Source: an uncultured beta proteobacterium
Lineage (GTDB): Bacteria; Pseudomonadota; Gammaproteobacteria; Burkholderiales; Burkholderiaceae_E
Assembly (NCBI GenBank): GCA_903934295.1
Contig: CAIZNI010000049.1
Span: 37,802 to 101,801 of the forward strand
Direction: 5' to 3'
Length of the DNA: 64,000 nt
The notes beneath the pieces are model-generated. The model had not been told where the DNA came from. It did no database searches and saw only the letters and a program-made list of their open reading frames with translations. Every line of letters starts with the position of its first letter. Position 1 is the stretch's first letter. The translations under genes were made by a program, and so were the position numbers. Positions 36,016-45,914 of the stretch are shown one piece after another.

Positions 36016-36053
36016 GAATATCGGATCACCGTCCGACATTCGGTCGGATATTC
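36016..36053. promoter_or_regulatory. Nested inverted repeats in the divergent Crp/Fnr - PAS kinase region
   Basis: Outer arms GAATATC (36016-36022) and GATATTC (36047-36053) enclose an inner pair CCGAC (36033-36037) and GTCGG (36043-36047). The symmetry and position (73 bp before the regulator start on one side, 180 bp before the kinase on the other) suggest an operator, possibly for the adjacent Crp/Fnr protein. Confidence 0.45.
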
Positions 36054-36179
36054 ACCCTGAAAGGCTCGGGAAACCGGAAGGCGCGTTCGGAAAATTCCGA
36101 ATCCTGCGAGCGGTGGCGTGACCGGAATCCGCGATCCAGACGCGCGCCGTGCCCCGAAGACGCCCGCCAGCCAACGATT

Positions 36180-36208
36180 TTGCGGGATAGTGACAGTGTC
36201 TGTAATCT
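36180..36208 (+). promoter_or_regulatory. Candidate promoter of the PAS-PAS-HisKA_3 kinase
   Basis: TTGCGG (36180-36185), 17 bp, TAATCT (36203-36208), 24 bp before the ATG. Both boxes are 3/6 matches, so this is tentative. Confidence 0.3.
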
Positions 36209-36232
36209 TGGCGACCACGCAACTCGAGACCC

Positions 36233-37747
36233 ATGGCCAGCACCCCCGCCCCGTCGAAAAGTGACTTTCTGGAGCGGCTGACTGCCGACTTCACCGCACC
36301 GGTCATCGAGGCCTGCATCACCATCGATGAGCAGCAGCGGGTGGTGGCGATCAATCCGGCCGCACTGCGGATGTTCGGCTACACCGGCGACCAGATCCTG
36401 GGCTCGGCGGTGACACGCCTGATACCGGCCCGCTTCCAGAACCAGCACCGCCAGCAGGTGGCCGGCTTCGCCGGGTCGGGCGATCGCGAGCGGCCGATGG
36501 GGCGGCGCGGCACCGTGACCGGCCTGCGATCCAGCGGCGAGGAGTTCACCCTCGAAGCCTCGATCTCGCAACTCGAAGTCCACGACTCCCTGGGCCGGCG
36601 GATGCTCTACCAGGCGATGCTGCACGAACCCACCAACCTGCAGGGACTGCAGGCGCAGATCCAGTCGCTGCAGCGGCGCTTTCGCGAACTGCTCGACATG
36701 GCGCCGGTGGCCATGTGGATCACCGAAGGCGACCAGGTTGTCTTCGCGAACCGCCAAAGCCTCACCCTCTTCGGCCTGGAGAAGCGGGAAGACCTGCTCA
36801 ACCGGTCGCTGTTCTCGCTGATCCATCCCGACTCGGGACGGGAGGTTCGCCTTCAGATGAAGCGAGCACTCGCGGGCAGCCGGAACGTGGCGGTGGTGGC
36901 CGAACGGATCACGCGCCCCGATGGCAGCGAAATCGAAGTCGAGATCGCGATCGCCGCCCTGCCCGACCACGGCACCACCACCATTCAGATGGTCATGAAC
37001 AACGTCACCGCACGCAACAGCGAACGCTTTGAGCTCGAGCGTTCGCGAAGCGATCTGCGCCACCTGTCGGCCAGCATCGTCGAGGCGCGCGAAGAAGAGC
37101 GGCGCCGGATCGCCCGCGAACTGCATGACGAACTCGGCCAGCAGTTGTCGTGGCTGAAGATGGAGATGGCCAGTCTGGATCCGGACGCGCCGCGCCAGGT
37201 GCTCTACGAGCGCATCGCGGTGATGCTCACCATGCTCGACGAGACGATGGCCTCGACCCGCAGCATCGCCTCCAACCTGCGTCCGCTGATGCTCGACGAC
37301 CTTGGTCTGAATGCGGCCATCGAGTGGCTGGCGCGCGAATCGGCGCGACGGATGGGCATCGAGGTCACCGTGCGCCAGGACGAGACCGATCCGCCGGTTG
37401 ACAGCCGCACCGCGACCACCCTCTACCGCACCGTGCAGGAGGCGCTCACCAATGTCGCCCGCCACGCCCGCGCCACCGACGTCAGCATCGAGATTCACCG
37501 GCGCGGCGACGAACTGGTCGTGTCGGTCCAGGACAACGGCATCGGCTTTCCGCCGAGCGCCGTCGGCAAGGCCGGCTCCTTCGGGCTGCTGGGCCTGCGC
37601 GAGCGCGCGTACATGGTGGGCGGGCGTCTTGAAATCGACAACCCGCCGGGCTGCGGCGCCCGCGTCACCGTCCGGATTCCGCTTTGCGATCCGGGGCCCG
37701 GAGCGAATGCCGGCGGCGCGCCGGGTCCGCAGGGAGAGAACGCATGA
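36233..37747 (+). CDS. PAS-PAS HisKA_3 sensor kinase
   Basis: 504 residues, soluble. The first PAS (about 15-130) begins VIEACITIDEQQRVVAINPA; the second (about 145-265) contains LLDMAPVAMWITEGDQVV. A HisKA_3 domain (EERRRIARELHDELGQQLS, phospho-His in ELHDE) and HATPase (TVQEALTNVARHARAT; DNGIGFP; GLLGLRERA) follow. The architecture is FixL/NarX-like, but no heme-binding histidine was identified in the PAS domains. The gene overlaps its NarL-type regulator by 4 bp and is divergent from the Crp/Fnr operon, so it may belong to the same stress or redox circuit. Confidence 0.92.
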   Translation: MASTPAPSKSDFLERLTADFTAPVIEACITIDEQQRVVAINPAALRMFGYTGDQILGSAVTRLIPARFQNQHRQQVAGFAGSGDRERPMGRRGTVTGLRSSGEEFTLEASISQLEVHDSLGRRMLYQAMLHEPTNLQGLQAQIQSLQRRFRELLDMAPVAMWITEGDQVVFANRQSLTLFGLEKREDLLNRSLFSLIHPDSGREVRLQMKRALAGSRNVAVVAERITRPDGSEIEVEIAIAALPDHGTTTIQMVMNNVTARNSERFELERSRSDLRHLSASIVEAREEERRRIARELHDELGQQLSWLKMEMASLDPDAPRQVLYERIAVMLTMLDETMASTRSIASNLRPLMLDDLGLNAAIEWLARESARRMGIEVTVRQDETDPPVDSRTATTLYRTVQEALTNVARHARATDVSIEIHRRGDELVVSVQDNGIGFPPSAVGKAGSFGLLGLRERAYMVGGRLEIDNPPGCGARVTVRIPLCDPGPGANAGGAPGPQGENA

Positions 37748-38430
37748 GGACGGTGCAGTTCGGATCGACCACCCGGGTGCTGCTGGTCGACGACCACACG
37801 CTGATGCGCGACGGGCTCAAGCGCATCCTGAAGGCCGAGCACGGCGACTGGTTCATCGCCGAGGCGAATTCCGGGTTCGAGGCGATCGACATGATGCGCC
37901 GGGATGATTTCGAACTGGCGATCGTCGACCTCTCGATGCCTGGCATGAGCGGCATCGACCTGATCCGCCGGCTGAAGGCCGAGCGACCCGGAATGCGGGT
38001 GCTGGTGCTCAGCATGCACGCCGAGGAGCAGTACGCGATGCGCGCCTTCAACGCCGGCGCCAGCGGCTACGTGACCAAGGACAGCGCACCGACCGAACTG
38101 ATCACCGCGGTCAACAAGATCGTGGCGGGCGGCGCGCACGTGACCAGCAGCCTGGCCGAGCGGGTGGTCCAGCAGCTCAACGGCCATGTGGCGGTGCCGC
38201 GCCACGCCCACCTGTCCGACCGCGAGCTGGAAGTGCTGCGCCGCCTGGTGGCCGGTCGGCGCCTGGTCGAGATCGCGACCGAACTGCATCTGTCGGTCAA
38301 GACCATCAGCACCCACAAGACCCGGATCCAGGAAAAGCTCGGCCTCGACAGTCTGGCCGCGCTGGTGCGCTACGGGCTCGAGAACCACCTCGACCGCGAC
38401 CTGGGTGATTCGTCTGCCGGCACGGCCTGA
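37744..38430 (+). CDS. NarL/FixJ-type response regulator
   Basis: 228 residues. Receiver: LLVDDHTLMRDG, phospho-Asp in LAIVDLSMPGMSG, Lys in YVTKDSAP. LuxR-type DNA-binding domain: LSDRELEVLRRLVAGRRLVEIA and LHLSVKTISTHKTRIQEKL. The ATG overlaps the kinase stop (ATGA). Cognate regulator of the PAS-PAS kinase. Confidence 0.94.
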   Translation: MRTVQFGSTTRVLLVDDHTLMRDGLKRILKAEHGDWFIAEANSGFEAIDMMRRDDFELAIVDLSMPGMSGIDLIRRLKAERPGMRVLVLSMHAEEQYAMRAFNAGASGYVTKDSAPTELITAVNKIVAGGAHVTSSLAERVVQQLNGHVAVPRHAHLSDRELEVLRRLVAGRRLVEIATELHLSVKTISTHKTRIQEKLGLDSLAALVRYGLENHLDRDLGDSSAGTA

Positions 38431-38464
38431 CGATGCCAGGCGCAGGCGGGGGACCTTCGGAGGG

Positions 38465-39676
38465 CTAGCGGGCCGCCGCGGCGGTCTCGCCGCTCCACAG
38501 GGCATCCAGATCGAAGGAGGCCCAGGCATCGACCGCCTCACGACCCACGATGCGGTCGGCGACCCCCTTGGCCGCCAGATCGATGCGGCGCGGGGCGACC
38601 GGCATCTGCGACTTCAGCGAGAAGAAGGCCTTGACCACCGGCAGCACCAGCGAGCCCGGGTTCTGCTCGACCACGATCGCCACCAGCTGGGATTGCAGGC
38701 GCACCAGCGAGCCGGTCGGATAGATGCCCAGGCTGCGCACGAAGGCCTGGAAGATGGTCGGATCGAAGTGTCCTTTCCAGGACGCCATTCGCGCCAGCGA
38801 CTCGGAAGGATCCCAGCCCGACTTGTAGGGCCGGTTCGAGGTGATGGCGTCATAGACATCGCACACCGCCCCCATCCGCGCGAACAGCGAGATCTGGTCG
38901 CCGGCGAGACGATGCGGGTAGCCGGTGCCGTCGAAGCGCTCATGGTGGTGAAGGCACACGTCGAGCACCGATTCGGTCGAGCCCCGCGCCTCCCGGAGCA
39001 TCTCGTGGCCCCGCTCCGGATGGGTGCGCATGATCGCGAACTCATCCTCGGTGAGCTTGCCCGGCTTGTTGAGCACCGCCTCGGGCATGGCGGCTTTGCC
39101 CAGGTCGTGCAGCATGCCCGCCAGTCCCGCCTGACGACAGGCGTCGTCGTCCATGTCGAGCTGGCGCGCCAGTGACACCATCAGCGCGCAAACCGCCACC
39201 GAATGCATGTAGGTGTAGTCATCGCGCGTCTTCAGCCGCGCCAGGCTGACCAGCGCGCCGGGATTGCGGAACACCGAGGCGGAAATCTCCTCCACCAGGG
39301 GCAGGCAGCCTTGCGGATCGACCGCGTTGCCCAGCCGGGCTTCGGTGAACATCTGCATGACGGCGGTGCGGCCGCGCCGGCAGATCGCTGCTGCCTGCTC
39401 GAGCTCACGGTCGAAACTGGGCGCGGGCACGCCGCGCGGGGCGGACGCTGCCACGGTCCGGGCGCCGGTCGGTACAGGCGCCGGTCCTTCCACGTCGAGA
39501 CCGGCCGACGGATCGATCCAGCATTCGCGAATCGAACTGTCGCGCAACTTGCGGATGTCGTTGGCGTCCTTCAGCAGGAACTTCGTCTTCCAGAACGGAT
39601 GATCCAGCCACGAGCCTTCCAGCGCATGGACGAACATGCCCAGACGCAGGTCGGTGACGGGAATCTTCTTGAGCAT
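38465..39676 (-). CDS. HD-GYP c-di-GMP phosphodiesterase with DUF3391 N-terminus
   Basis: About 403 residues from ATG 39676 (MLKKIPVTDLRLGMFVHALEGSW, the standard DUF3391 opening). The catalytic metal motifs are intact: HSVAVCALM, LHDLGKAAMPE, THPERGHEM, HHHERFDGTGYP. It should hydrolyse c-di-GMP to pGpG/GMP. Longer starts at ATG 39715 and 39736 are in frame but add residues atypical of the family. It is convergent with the NarL-type regulator (34 bp gap). Compare the inactive relative at 53135-54136. Confidence 0.92.
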   Translation of the reverse strand: MLKKIPVTDLRLGMFVHALEGSWLDHPFWKTKFLLKDANDIRKLRDSSIRECWIDPSAGLDVEGPAPVPTGARTVAASAPRGVPAPSFDRELEQAAAICRRGRTAVMQMFTEARLGNAVDPQGCLPLVEEISASVFRNPGALVSLARLKTRDDYTYMHSVAVCALMVSLARQLDMDDDACRQAGLAGMLHDLGKAAMPEAVLNKPGKLTEDEFAIMRTHPERGHEMLREARGSTESVLDVCLHHHERFDGTGYPHRLAGDQISLFARMGAVCDVYDAITSNRPYKSGWDPSESLARMASWKGHFDPTIFQAFVRSLGIYPTGSLVRLQSQLVAIVVEQNPGSLVLPVVKAFFSLKSQMPVAPRRIDLAAKGVADRIVGREAVDAWASFDLDALWSGETAAAAR

Positions 39677-39788
39677 GGGGTCGAGTTCGGCTGCCGGTAC
39701 GCGGTGGACAGGCATGCACCGGGCGTCCCGGCGCATGGAATGACCCGTCGATTCTGCCCGAGCAGCCGTGAAAAACCTCAGCCGCCGG

Positions 39789-40757
39789 TCATCCGAAATC
39801 GGCCGCTGGCGCGGCAGGACCCGCGTGGTCACCGGCGGCTGCGGACCGCCGGAACATGGTCGCCAGATGCGCCTCGCCACGCGCCAGGACAAAGCGGCGA
39901 AAGGCATCGGCGGCCGGTGACAGCTGGCGCGCCGAGAGGTGGACGATGTTCCAGCGCCGGCGCAGCGGCAGACCCTCGACGGTCGGCGTGGCGATCAGGC
40001 CGGCGTTCCACTCCAGCCCGATGGTGTGCAGCGACAGCAGGCTCACCCCCATGCCCGCCATCACCGCCTGCTTGATCGCCTCGTTGCTGGGCATCTCCAT
40101 CACGAAGGTCGGCCGCAGCCGGTACTCGTCCAGGTATTCCTGCAGCACCGCCCGGGTGCCCGACTCCGGCTCGCGCACGATGAACGGCTCGCGGGCGAGG
40201 TCCTGCGCGGCGACCGACTCAGCGCGGGCGAAGCGATGGTCCGGCGCGGTGATCAGCACATGCGGATGCAGCGCGAAGGGCTCGGCGCGGCTGGCGATGT
40301 CGCGGGGCGGGCGGCCCATCACCCCGAGGTCGACCTCGCCGGCCTGCATCATCGCGCCGAGCTGCTCGCGGTTGCCCAGGCGCAGGCGCACGTCGATACC
40401 GGGATGGCCGGTGTGGAACTGGGCCAGCAGCTGCGGCAGGAAGTACTTGGCACTGCTGACCATGCCGATCGTCAGACGACCCGACTCGACACGGGCCAGG
40501 CGCGCCATCGCATCCTCGGCTTCCTTCAGCGTGCCCAGCAGGCGCCGCGCATAGACCAGGAAGTATTCACCGGCCGTCGACAGCGACAGGCGCCGGCCGA
40601 TCCGGTCGAACAGCTGAAGCCCGACCTGCGACTCGATTTCCTTGATCTGGAGCGACACCGCCGGGGGCGTGAGGTGCAGGGACTGCGCGGCGCGCAGAAT
40701 GCTGCCCTCGCGCACCACTTCGACAAAGACCCGCAGCTGGCGAAAGGTGACCTTCAT
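39789..40757 (-). CDS. cbbR: CbbR, LysR-type regulator of the Calvin cycle operon
   Basis: 322 residues. N-terminal winged helix (FRQLRVFVEVVREGSILRAA; LTPPAVSLQIKEIES) and LysR substrate-binding domain (SGRLTIGMVSSAKYFLPQLL is CbbR-like). CbbR senses metabolites such as NADPH, ATP or RuBP and activates cbb transcription. It is divergent from cbbL with a 128 bp AT-rich region between, the standard arrangement. The C-terminal ~20 residues are Ala/Pro-rich and variable. Confidence 0.95.
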   Translation of the reverse strand: MKVTFRQLRVFVEVVREGSILRAAQSLHLTPPAVSLQIKEIESQVGLQLFDRIGRRLSLSTAGEYFLVYARRLLGTLKEAEDAMARLARVESGRLTIGMVSSAKYFLPQLLAQFHTGHPGIDVRLRLGNREQLGAMMQAGEVDLGVMGRPPRDIASRAEPFALHPHVLITAPDHRFARAESVAAQDLAREPFIVREPESGTRAVLQEYLDEYRLRPTFVMEMPSNEAIKQAVMAGMGVSLLSLHTIGLEWNAGLIATPTVEGLPLRRRWNIVHLSARQLSPAADAFRRFVLARGEAHLATMFRRSAAAGDHAGPAAPAADFG

Positions 40758-40777
40758 CGGGCGACCCGCTTCTCGAT

Positions 40778-40839
40778 TAAGTAAAAACTTACCTCAAACC
40801 ACTTGAAATCTAACTTTTGTTTATCTTCAAGCTTCCTTA
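40778..40839. promoter_or_regulatory. Probable CbbR operator region in the cbbR-cbbL gap
   Basis: The gap is strikingly AT-rich against its surroundings. TAAGT-AAAA-ACTTA (40778-40791) is a perfect dyad that also fits TNA-N8-TNA, and TCA-N7-TTA (40827-40839) fits TNA-N7-TNA, the forms of CbbR half-site pairs. A further inverted repeat pairs TTGAA (40803-40807) with TTCAA (40826-40830). The cbbL promoter must lie in or next to this stretch. Confidence 0.7.
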
Positions 40840-40840
40840 G

Positions 40841-42370
<1,530 letters not shown>

Positions 42371-42389
42371 CCCGCAAGGAGAACACGCC

Positions 42390-42824
42390 ATGATGACCAA
42401 CCCGACCGGCCGAGTGACCCAGGGCCAGTTCAGCTTCCTGCCCGACCTGAGCGACCTGGAAATCGCGCTGCAGATCGACTACGGGCTCGCCCGCGGCTAC
42501 GCCTGGAGCATCGAGTACACCGACGACCCGCACCCGCGCAACACCTACTGGGAGATGTACGGGATGCCGATGTTCGACCTGACGGACGCGGCGGCGGTCC
42601 TGCTGGAACTGAACGCCTGCCGCCAGGTGTTTCCGAACCACTACATCCGCCTGATGGCCTTCGACTCGACCCGCGGTGTCGAAAGCATCGCGATGAGCTT
42701 CATCGTGAACCGACCGGCACGCGAACCGGGCTTCGGGCTGGTGCGCCAGGAAATGGACGGCCGTACGATGCGCTACACCGTCCACAGCTACGCCGGCGAC
42801 AAACCCGAGTCCGAGCGCTATTGA
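42390..42824 (+). CDS. cbbS: RuBisCO small subunit, form IC
   Basis: 144 residues. Opens [17 protein letters not shown] and has the long C-terminal extension ([20 protein letters not shown]) seen in red-type small subunits, which forms a beta-hairpin in the holoenzyme's central channel. AAGGAG lies upstream; ATG 42390 or 42393 may be used. Located 19 bp after cbbL, so the eight large and eight small subunits are made from one transcript. Confidence 0.98.
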   Translation: MMTNPTGRVTQGQFSFLPDLSDLEIALQIDYGLARGYAWSIEYTDDPHPRNTYWEMYGMPMFDLTDAAAVLLELNACRQVFPNHYIRLMAFDSTRGVESIAMSFIVNRPAREPGFGLVRQEMDGRTMRYTVHSYAGDKPESERY

Positions 42825-42855
42825 CGCGCGAACTGCCGACGCCCAGGCCATCCCC

Positions 42856-43806
42856 ATGAACTCTCCGCTCTATTCGATCCCCGGATCGGCGACCGCGACA
42901 CCCCCGCCGCCCGCCGCCGAGCCGGCCGCCCCCGAGCGCACGGTGGCCGAGGTGCTGGCGCGCAGCCAGGTCGAATCGGTGATGGACGAGCTCGACCGCG
43001 ATCTGGTCGGGCTCGCCCCCGTCAAGCAGCGCATCCGCGACATCGCCGCGCTGCTGGTGATCGACAAGCTGCGCCTGAACGTCGGGCTGTCGGCCGCCAC
43101 ACCGAGCCTGCACATGTGCTTCACCGGCAATCCCGGCACCGGCAAGACCACGGTGGCGATGCGCATGGCGCAGATCCTGCACCGGCTGGGCTATGTCCGA
43201 AAAGGCCATCTGGTCGCGGTCACCCGCGACGATCTGGTCGGGCAGTACATCGGCCACACCGCGCCCAAGACCCGTGAAGTGCTCAAGAAGGCGCTGGGCG
43301 GCGTGCTCTTCATCGACGAGGCCTATTACCTGTACCGCCCCGAGAACGAGCGCGACTACGGGCAGGAGGCCATCGAGATCCTGCTGCAGGTGATGGAGAA
43401 TCAGCGCGACGACCTGGTGGTGATCCTGGCCGGCTACCAGGACCGGATGGACACCTTCTTTCAGAGCAACCCGGGCATGAGCTCGCGGATCGCCCACCAC
43501 CTGGCCTTCCCCGACTACAGCGGCGCCGAGCTCGCGCAGATCGCCCGGCGCATGCTGCTCGACATGAATTATCGTTTCGGCGACGGAGCTGCCGAGACCT
43601 TCGATGAATACCTTCGACTGCGCCTGGCGCAGCCGCATTTCGCCAACGCCCGCAGCGTGCGCAACGCGCTGGACCGGGCTCGTCTGCGCCAGGCCAGCCG
43701 GCTGTTCACCGACCGCGACCGGGTACTCGGGCGCGACGAGCTGACCACCATCGAGGCGGCGGATCTGCGCGCCAGCCGGGTGTTCACCGGCGGCGCCGGG
43801 CGATAG
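42856..43806 (+). CDS. cbbX: CbbX, red-type RuBisCO activase (AAA+)
   Basis: 316 residues. Walker A GNPGTGKT (residues 91-98), Walker [11 protein letters not shown], pore loop GQYIGHT and arginine-finger region match CbbX. Hexameric CbbX threads the C-terminus of the large subunit to release inhibitory sugar phosphates. The N-terminal ~35 residues are a Pro/Ala-rich extension beyond the core (SRxxVxxVMDELD). Encoded 31 bp after cbbS, as in other form IC operons. Confidence 0.97.
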   Translation: MNSPLYSIPGSATATPPPPAAEPAAPERTVAEVLARSQVESVMDELDRDLVGLAPVKQRIRDIAALLVIDKLRLNVGLSAATPSLHMCFTGNPGTGKTTVAMRMAQILHRLGYVRKGHLVAVTRDDLVGQYIGHTAPKTREVLKKALGGVLFIDEAYYLYRPENERDYGQEAIEILLQVMENQRDDLVVILAGYQDRMDTFFQSNPGMSSRIAHHLAFPDYSGAELAQIARRMLLDMNYRFGDGAAETFDEYLRLRLAQPHFANARSVRNALDRARLRQASRLFTDRDRVLGRDELTTIEAADLRASRVFTGGAGR

Positions 43807-43831
43807 CCTTCACACGAACACGGAGACCAAG

Positions 43832-44926
43832 ATGCCGCTCTCGAGCCGCTGGACCCTCACCCGCTACCTGATCGAGGAGCGGCGGCGTTTCCCGCAGGCC
43901 AACGGCGACCTGAACGCGTTGATCCTGGACATCGCGCTGGCCTGCAAGGCGATCGCGCGCATCGTCGCCTTCGGCCAGCTCGGCGACTCGCTGGGCCAGG
44001 CGGCCAGCCCCAAGGCCGGCGAGATCAACGTACAGGGCGAAGTCCAGAAACCGCTCGACCTCCTGAGCAATGAGGTCTTCATCCGCATGAACGAGTGGAA
44101 CGGTCACCTCGCCGGCATGGCCTCCGAGGAAATGGAGCTGCCGGCGCAGATCCCGTCGGCGTACCCGCGCGGCAAATACCTGCTGGTGTTCGATCCGCTG
44201 GACGGATCGTCGAACATCGATGTGAACGTGTCGGTGGGCAGCATCTTCTCGATCCTGCGTGCGCCGCAGTCGGTGGTCGACAGCGGGCGCGACGTGGTCG
44301 AGGCCGACTTCCTGCAGCCGGGCACCACCCAGGTCGCCGCCGGCTACGCACTCTACGGCCCGTCGACCCTGTTCGTGCTGACGGTGGGCGACGGTGTCGC
44401 CGGTTTCACCCTGAATCCGAATCTGGGCGAGTTCGTGTTGTCGCACCCGGCGATCCGGGTGCCCGAGGACACCCAGGAGTTCGCGATCAACAGCTCCAAC
44501 AGCCGCTTCTGGGAACCGCCGGTGCGCCGCTATTTCGACGAGTGCCTGGCCGGGCGCACCGGGCCGCGCGGCAAGGACTTCAACATGCGCTGGATCGCCA
44601 GCATGGTGGCCGAGGCTCACCGCATCCTGATGCGCGGCGGCGTGTTCCTGTATCCGCGCGACACCAAGGACCCGACCAAGGCCGGGCGCCTGCGGCTGCT
44701 CTACGAGGCCAACCCGATCGGCTTCGTGATGGAGCAGGCCGGGGGCCGTGCCAGCACCGGGCGCCAGCCGGTGCTGGGCGTCGTGCCGAGCGAACTGCAC
44801 CAGCGCATCGGCCTGGTGTTCGGCTCGCGCAACGAAGTCGACCGCATCGAGCGTTACCACCACGAGCCCGTGCCGCGTGACAACGGCGCGCCGCTGTTTT
44901 CCGAGCGCAGCCTGTTCCGTAACTGA
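43832..44926 (+). CDS. cbbF: Fructose-1,6-bisphosphatase class 1
   Basis: 364 residues. Hydrolyses fructose-1,6-bisphosphate (and possibly sedoheptulose-1,7-bisphosphate) in the Calvin cycle. Metal site [18 protein letters not shown] begins at about residue 121. Other family segments are [13 protein letters not shown] and [26 protein letters not shown] lies 5 bp before the ATG. In a cbb operon this copy is dedicated to CO2 fixation; a separate gluconeogenic copy may exist elsewhere. Confidence 0.97.
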   Translation: MPLSSRWTLTRYLIEERRRFPQANGDLNALILDIALACKAIARIVAFGQLGDSLGQAASPKAGEINVQGEVQKPLDLLSNEVFIRMNEWNGHLAGMASEEMELPAQIPSAYPRGKYLLVFDPLDGSSNIDVNVSVGSIFSILRAPQSVVDSGRDVVEADFLQPGTTQVAAGYALYGPSTLFVLTVGDGVAGFTLNPNLGEFVLSHPAIRVPEDTQEFAINSSNSRFWEPPVRRYFDECLAGRTGPRGKDFNMRWIASMVAEAHRILMRGGVFLYPRDTKDPTKAGRLRLLYEANPIGFVMEQAGGRASTGRQPVLGVVPSELHQRIGLVFGSRNEVDRIERYHHEPVPRDNGAPLFSERSLFRN

Positions 44927-44936
44927 GACCTGCCCC

Positions 44937-45821
44937 ATGTCACAACGCCACCCCATCATCGCCATCACCGGCTCCTCGGGCGCCGGCACCACCTCGGTCA
45001 CCCGCACCTTCGAAAACATCTTCCGGCGCGAGAACGTCCGCGCGGCCACCGTCGAGGGCGACAGCTTTCACCGCTTCGACCGCAAGGAGATGCGCACCCG
45101 CCTGTCCGAGGCCGAACGCACCGGCAACAAGCACTTCAGCCACTTCGGTCCCGAGAACAACCTGTTCACCGAGCTCGAGGCGCTGTTTCGCAGCTATGGC
45201 GAAACCGGTCAGGGACGCCGCCGGAAGTACCTGCATGACCCGGTCGAGGCGGCGCCCTACGACCAGGAGCCCGGCACCTTCACGCCCTGGGAGGATCTGC
45301 CGCCGGAGACCGACCTGCTGTTCTACGAAGGCCTGCACGGCGCGCTCGTCACCCCCGAGGTCAATGTCGCGCAACACCCCGATCTGCTGATCGGCGTGGT
45401 GCCGGTCATCAACCTCGAGTGGATCCAGAAACTGTGGCGCGACAAGAACGTGCGCGGCTATTCCGCCGAGGCGGTGACCGACACCATCCTGCGCCGCATG
45501 CCCGACTATGTGCACTACATCTGCCCGCAGTTCGAGCACACCCATGTGAACTTCCAGCGGGTGCCGATGGTCGACACCTCCAACCCCTTCATCGCCCGCG
45601 ACATTCCGTCGGCCGGCGAGAGCCTGGTGGTGATCCGCTTCGCCAACCCCAAGGGGATCGACTTTCCCTACCTGCTGTCGATGATCAGCGAATCGTTCAT
45701 GTCGCGCGCCAACACCATCGTGGTGCCCGGCGGCAAGATGGAACTGGCGATGCAGCTGATCTTCACGCCCTTCATCTGGCGGATGATGGAGCGCCGCAAG
45801 CGCGCCTTCGGCGTCCTTTGA
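44937..45821 (+). CDS. cbbP: Phosphoribulokinase
   Basis: 294 residues, bacterial octameric class. Phosphorylates ribulose-5-phosphate to RuBP, the second reaction unique to the cycle. P-loop AITGSSGAGTTSVTRTF (usual T-T-T is T-T-S), GDSFHRFDR, YDQEPGTFTPWEDLP and GLHGALVT are diagnostic. ATG 44937 is 10 bp after fbp. Probably regulated allosterically by NADH like other class I enzymes. Confidence 0.97.
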   Translation: MSQRHPIIAITGSSGAGTTSVTRTFENIFRRENVRAATVEGDSFHRFDRKEMRTRLSEAERTGNKHFSHFGPENNLFTELEALFRSYGETGQGRRRKYLHDPVEAAPYDQEPGTFTPWEDLPPETDLLFYEGLHGALVTPEVNVAQHPDLLIGVVPVINLEWIQKLWRDKNVRGYSAEAVTDTILRRMPDYVHYICPQFEHTHVNFQRVPMVDTSNPFIARDIPSAGESLVVIRFANPKGIDFPYLLSMISESFMSRANTIVVPGGKMELAMQLIFTPFIWRMMERRKRAFGVL

Positions 45822-45838
45822 GCGGCGCACCAGAACGC

Positions 45839-45862
45839 CTGAACGACTGAACGACTGAACGC
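45839..45862 (+). repeat. Three 8 bp tandem repeats between cbbP and tkt
   Basis: CTGAACGA occurs at 45839 and 45847 and as CTGAACGC at 45855. It sits in the 93 bp gap and may simply be slippage. Confidence 0.6.
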
Positions 45863-45914
45863 GGCCACTGCCCGGCCGCGCGACCACCCCTGACCGAACC
45901 CGGAAAGACTTCCC

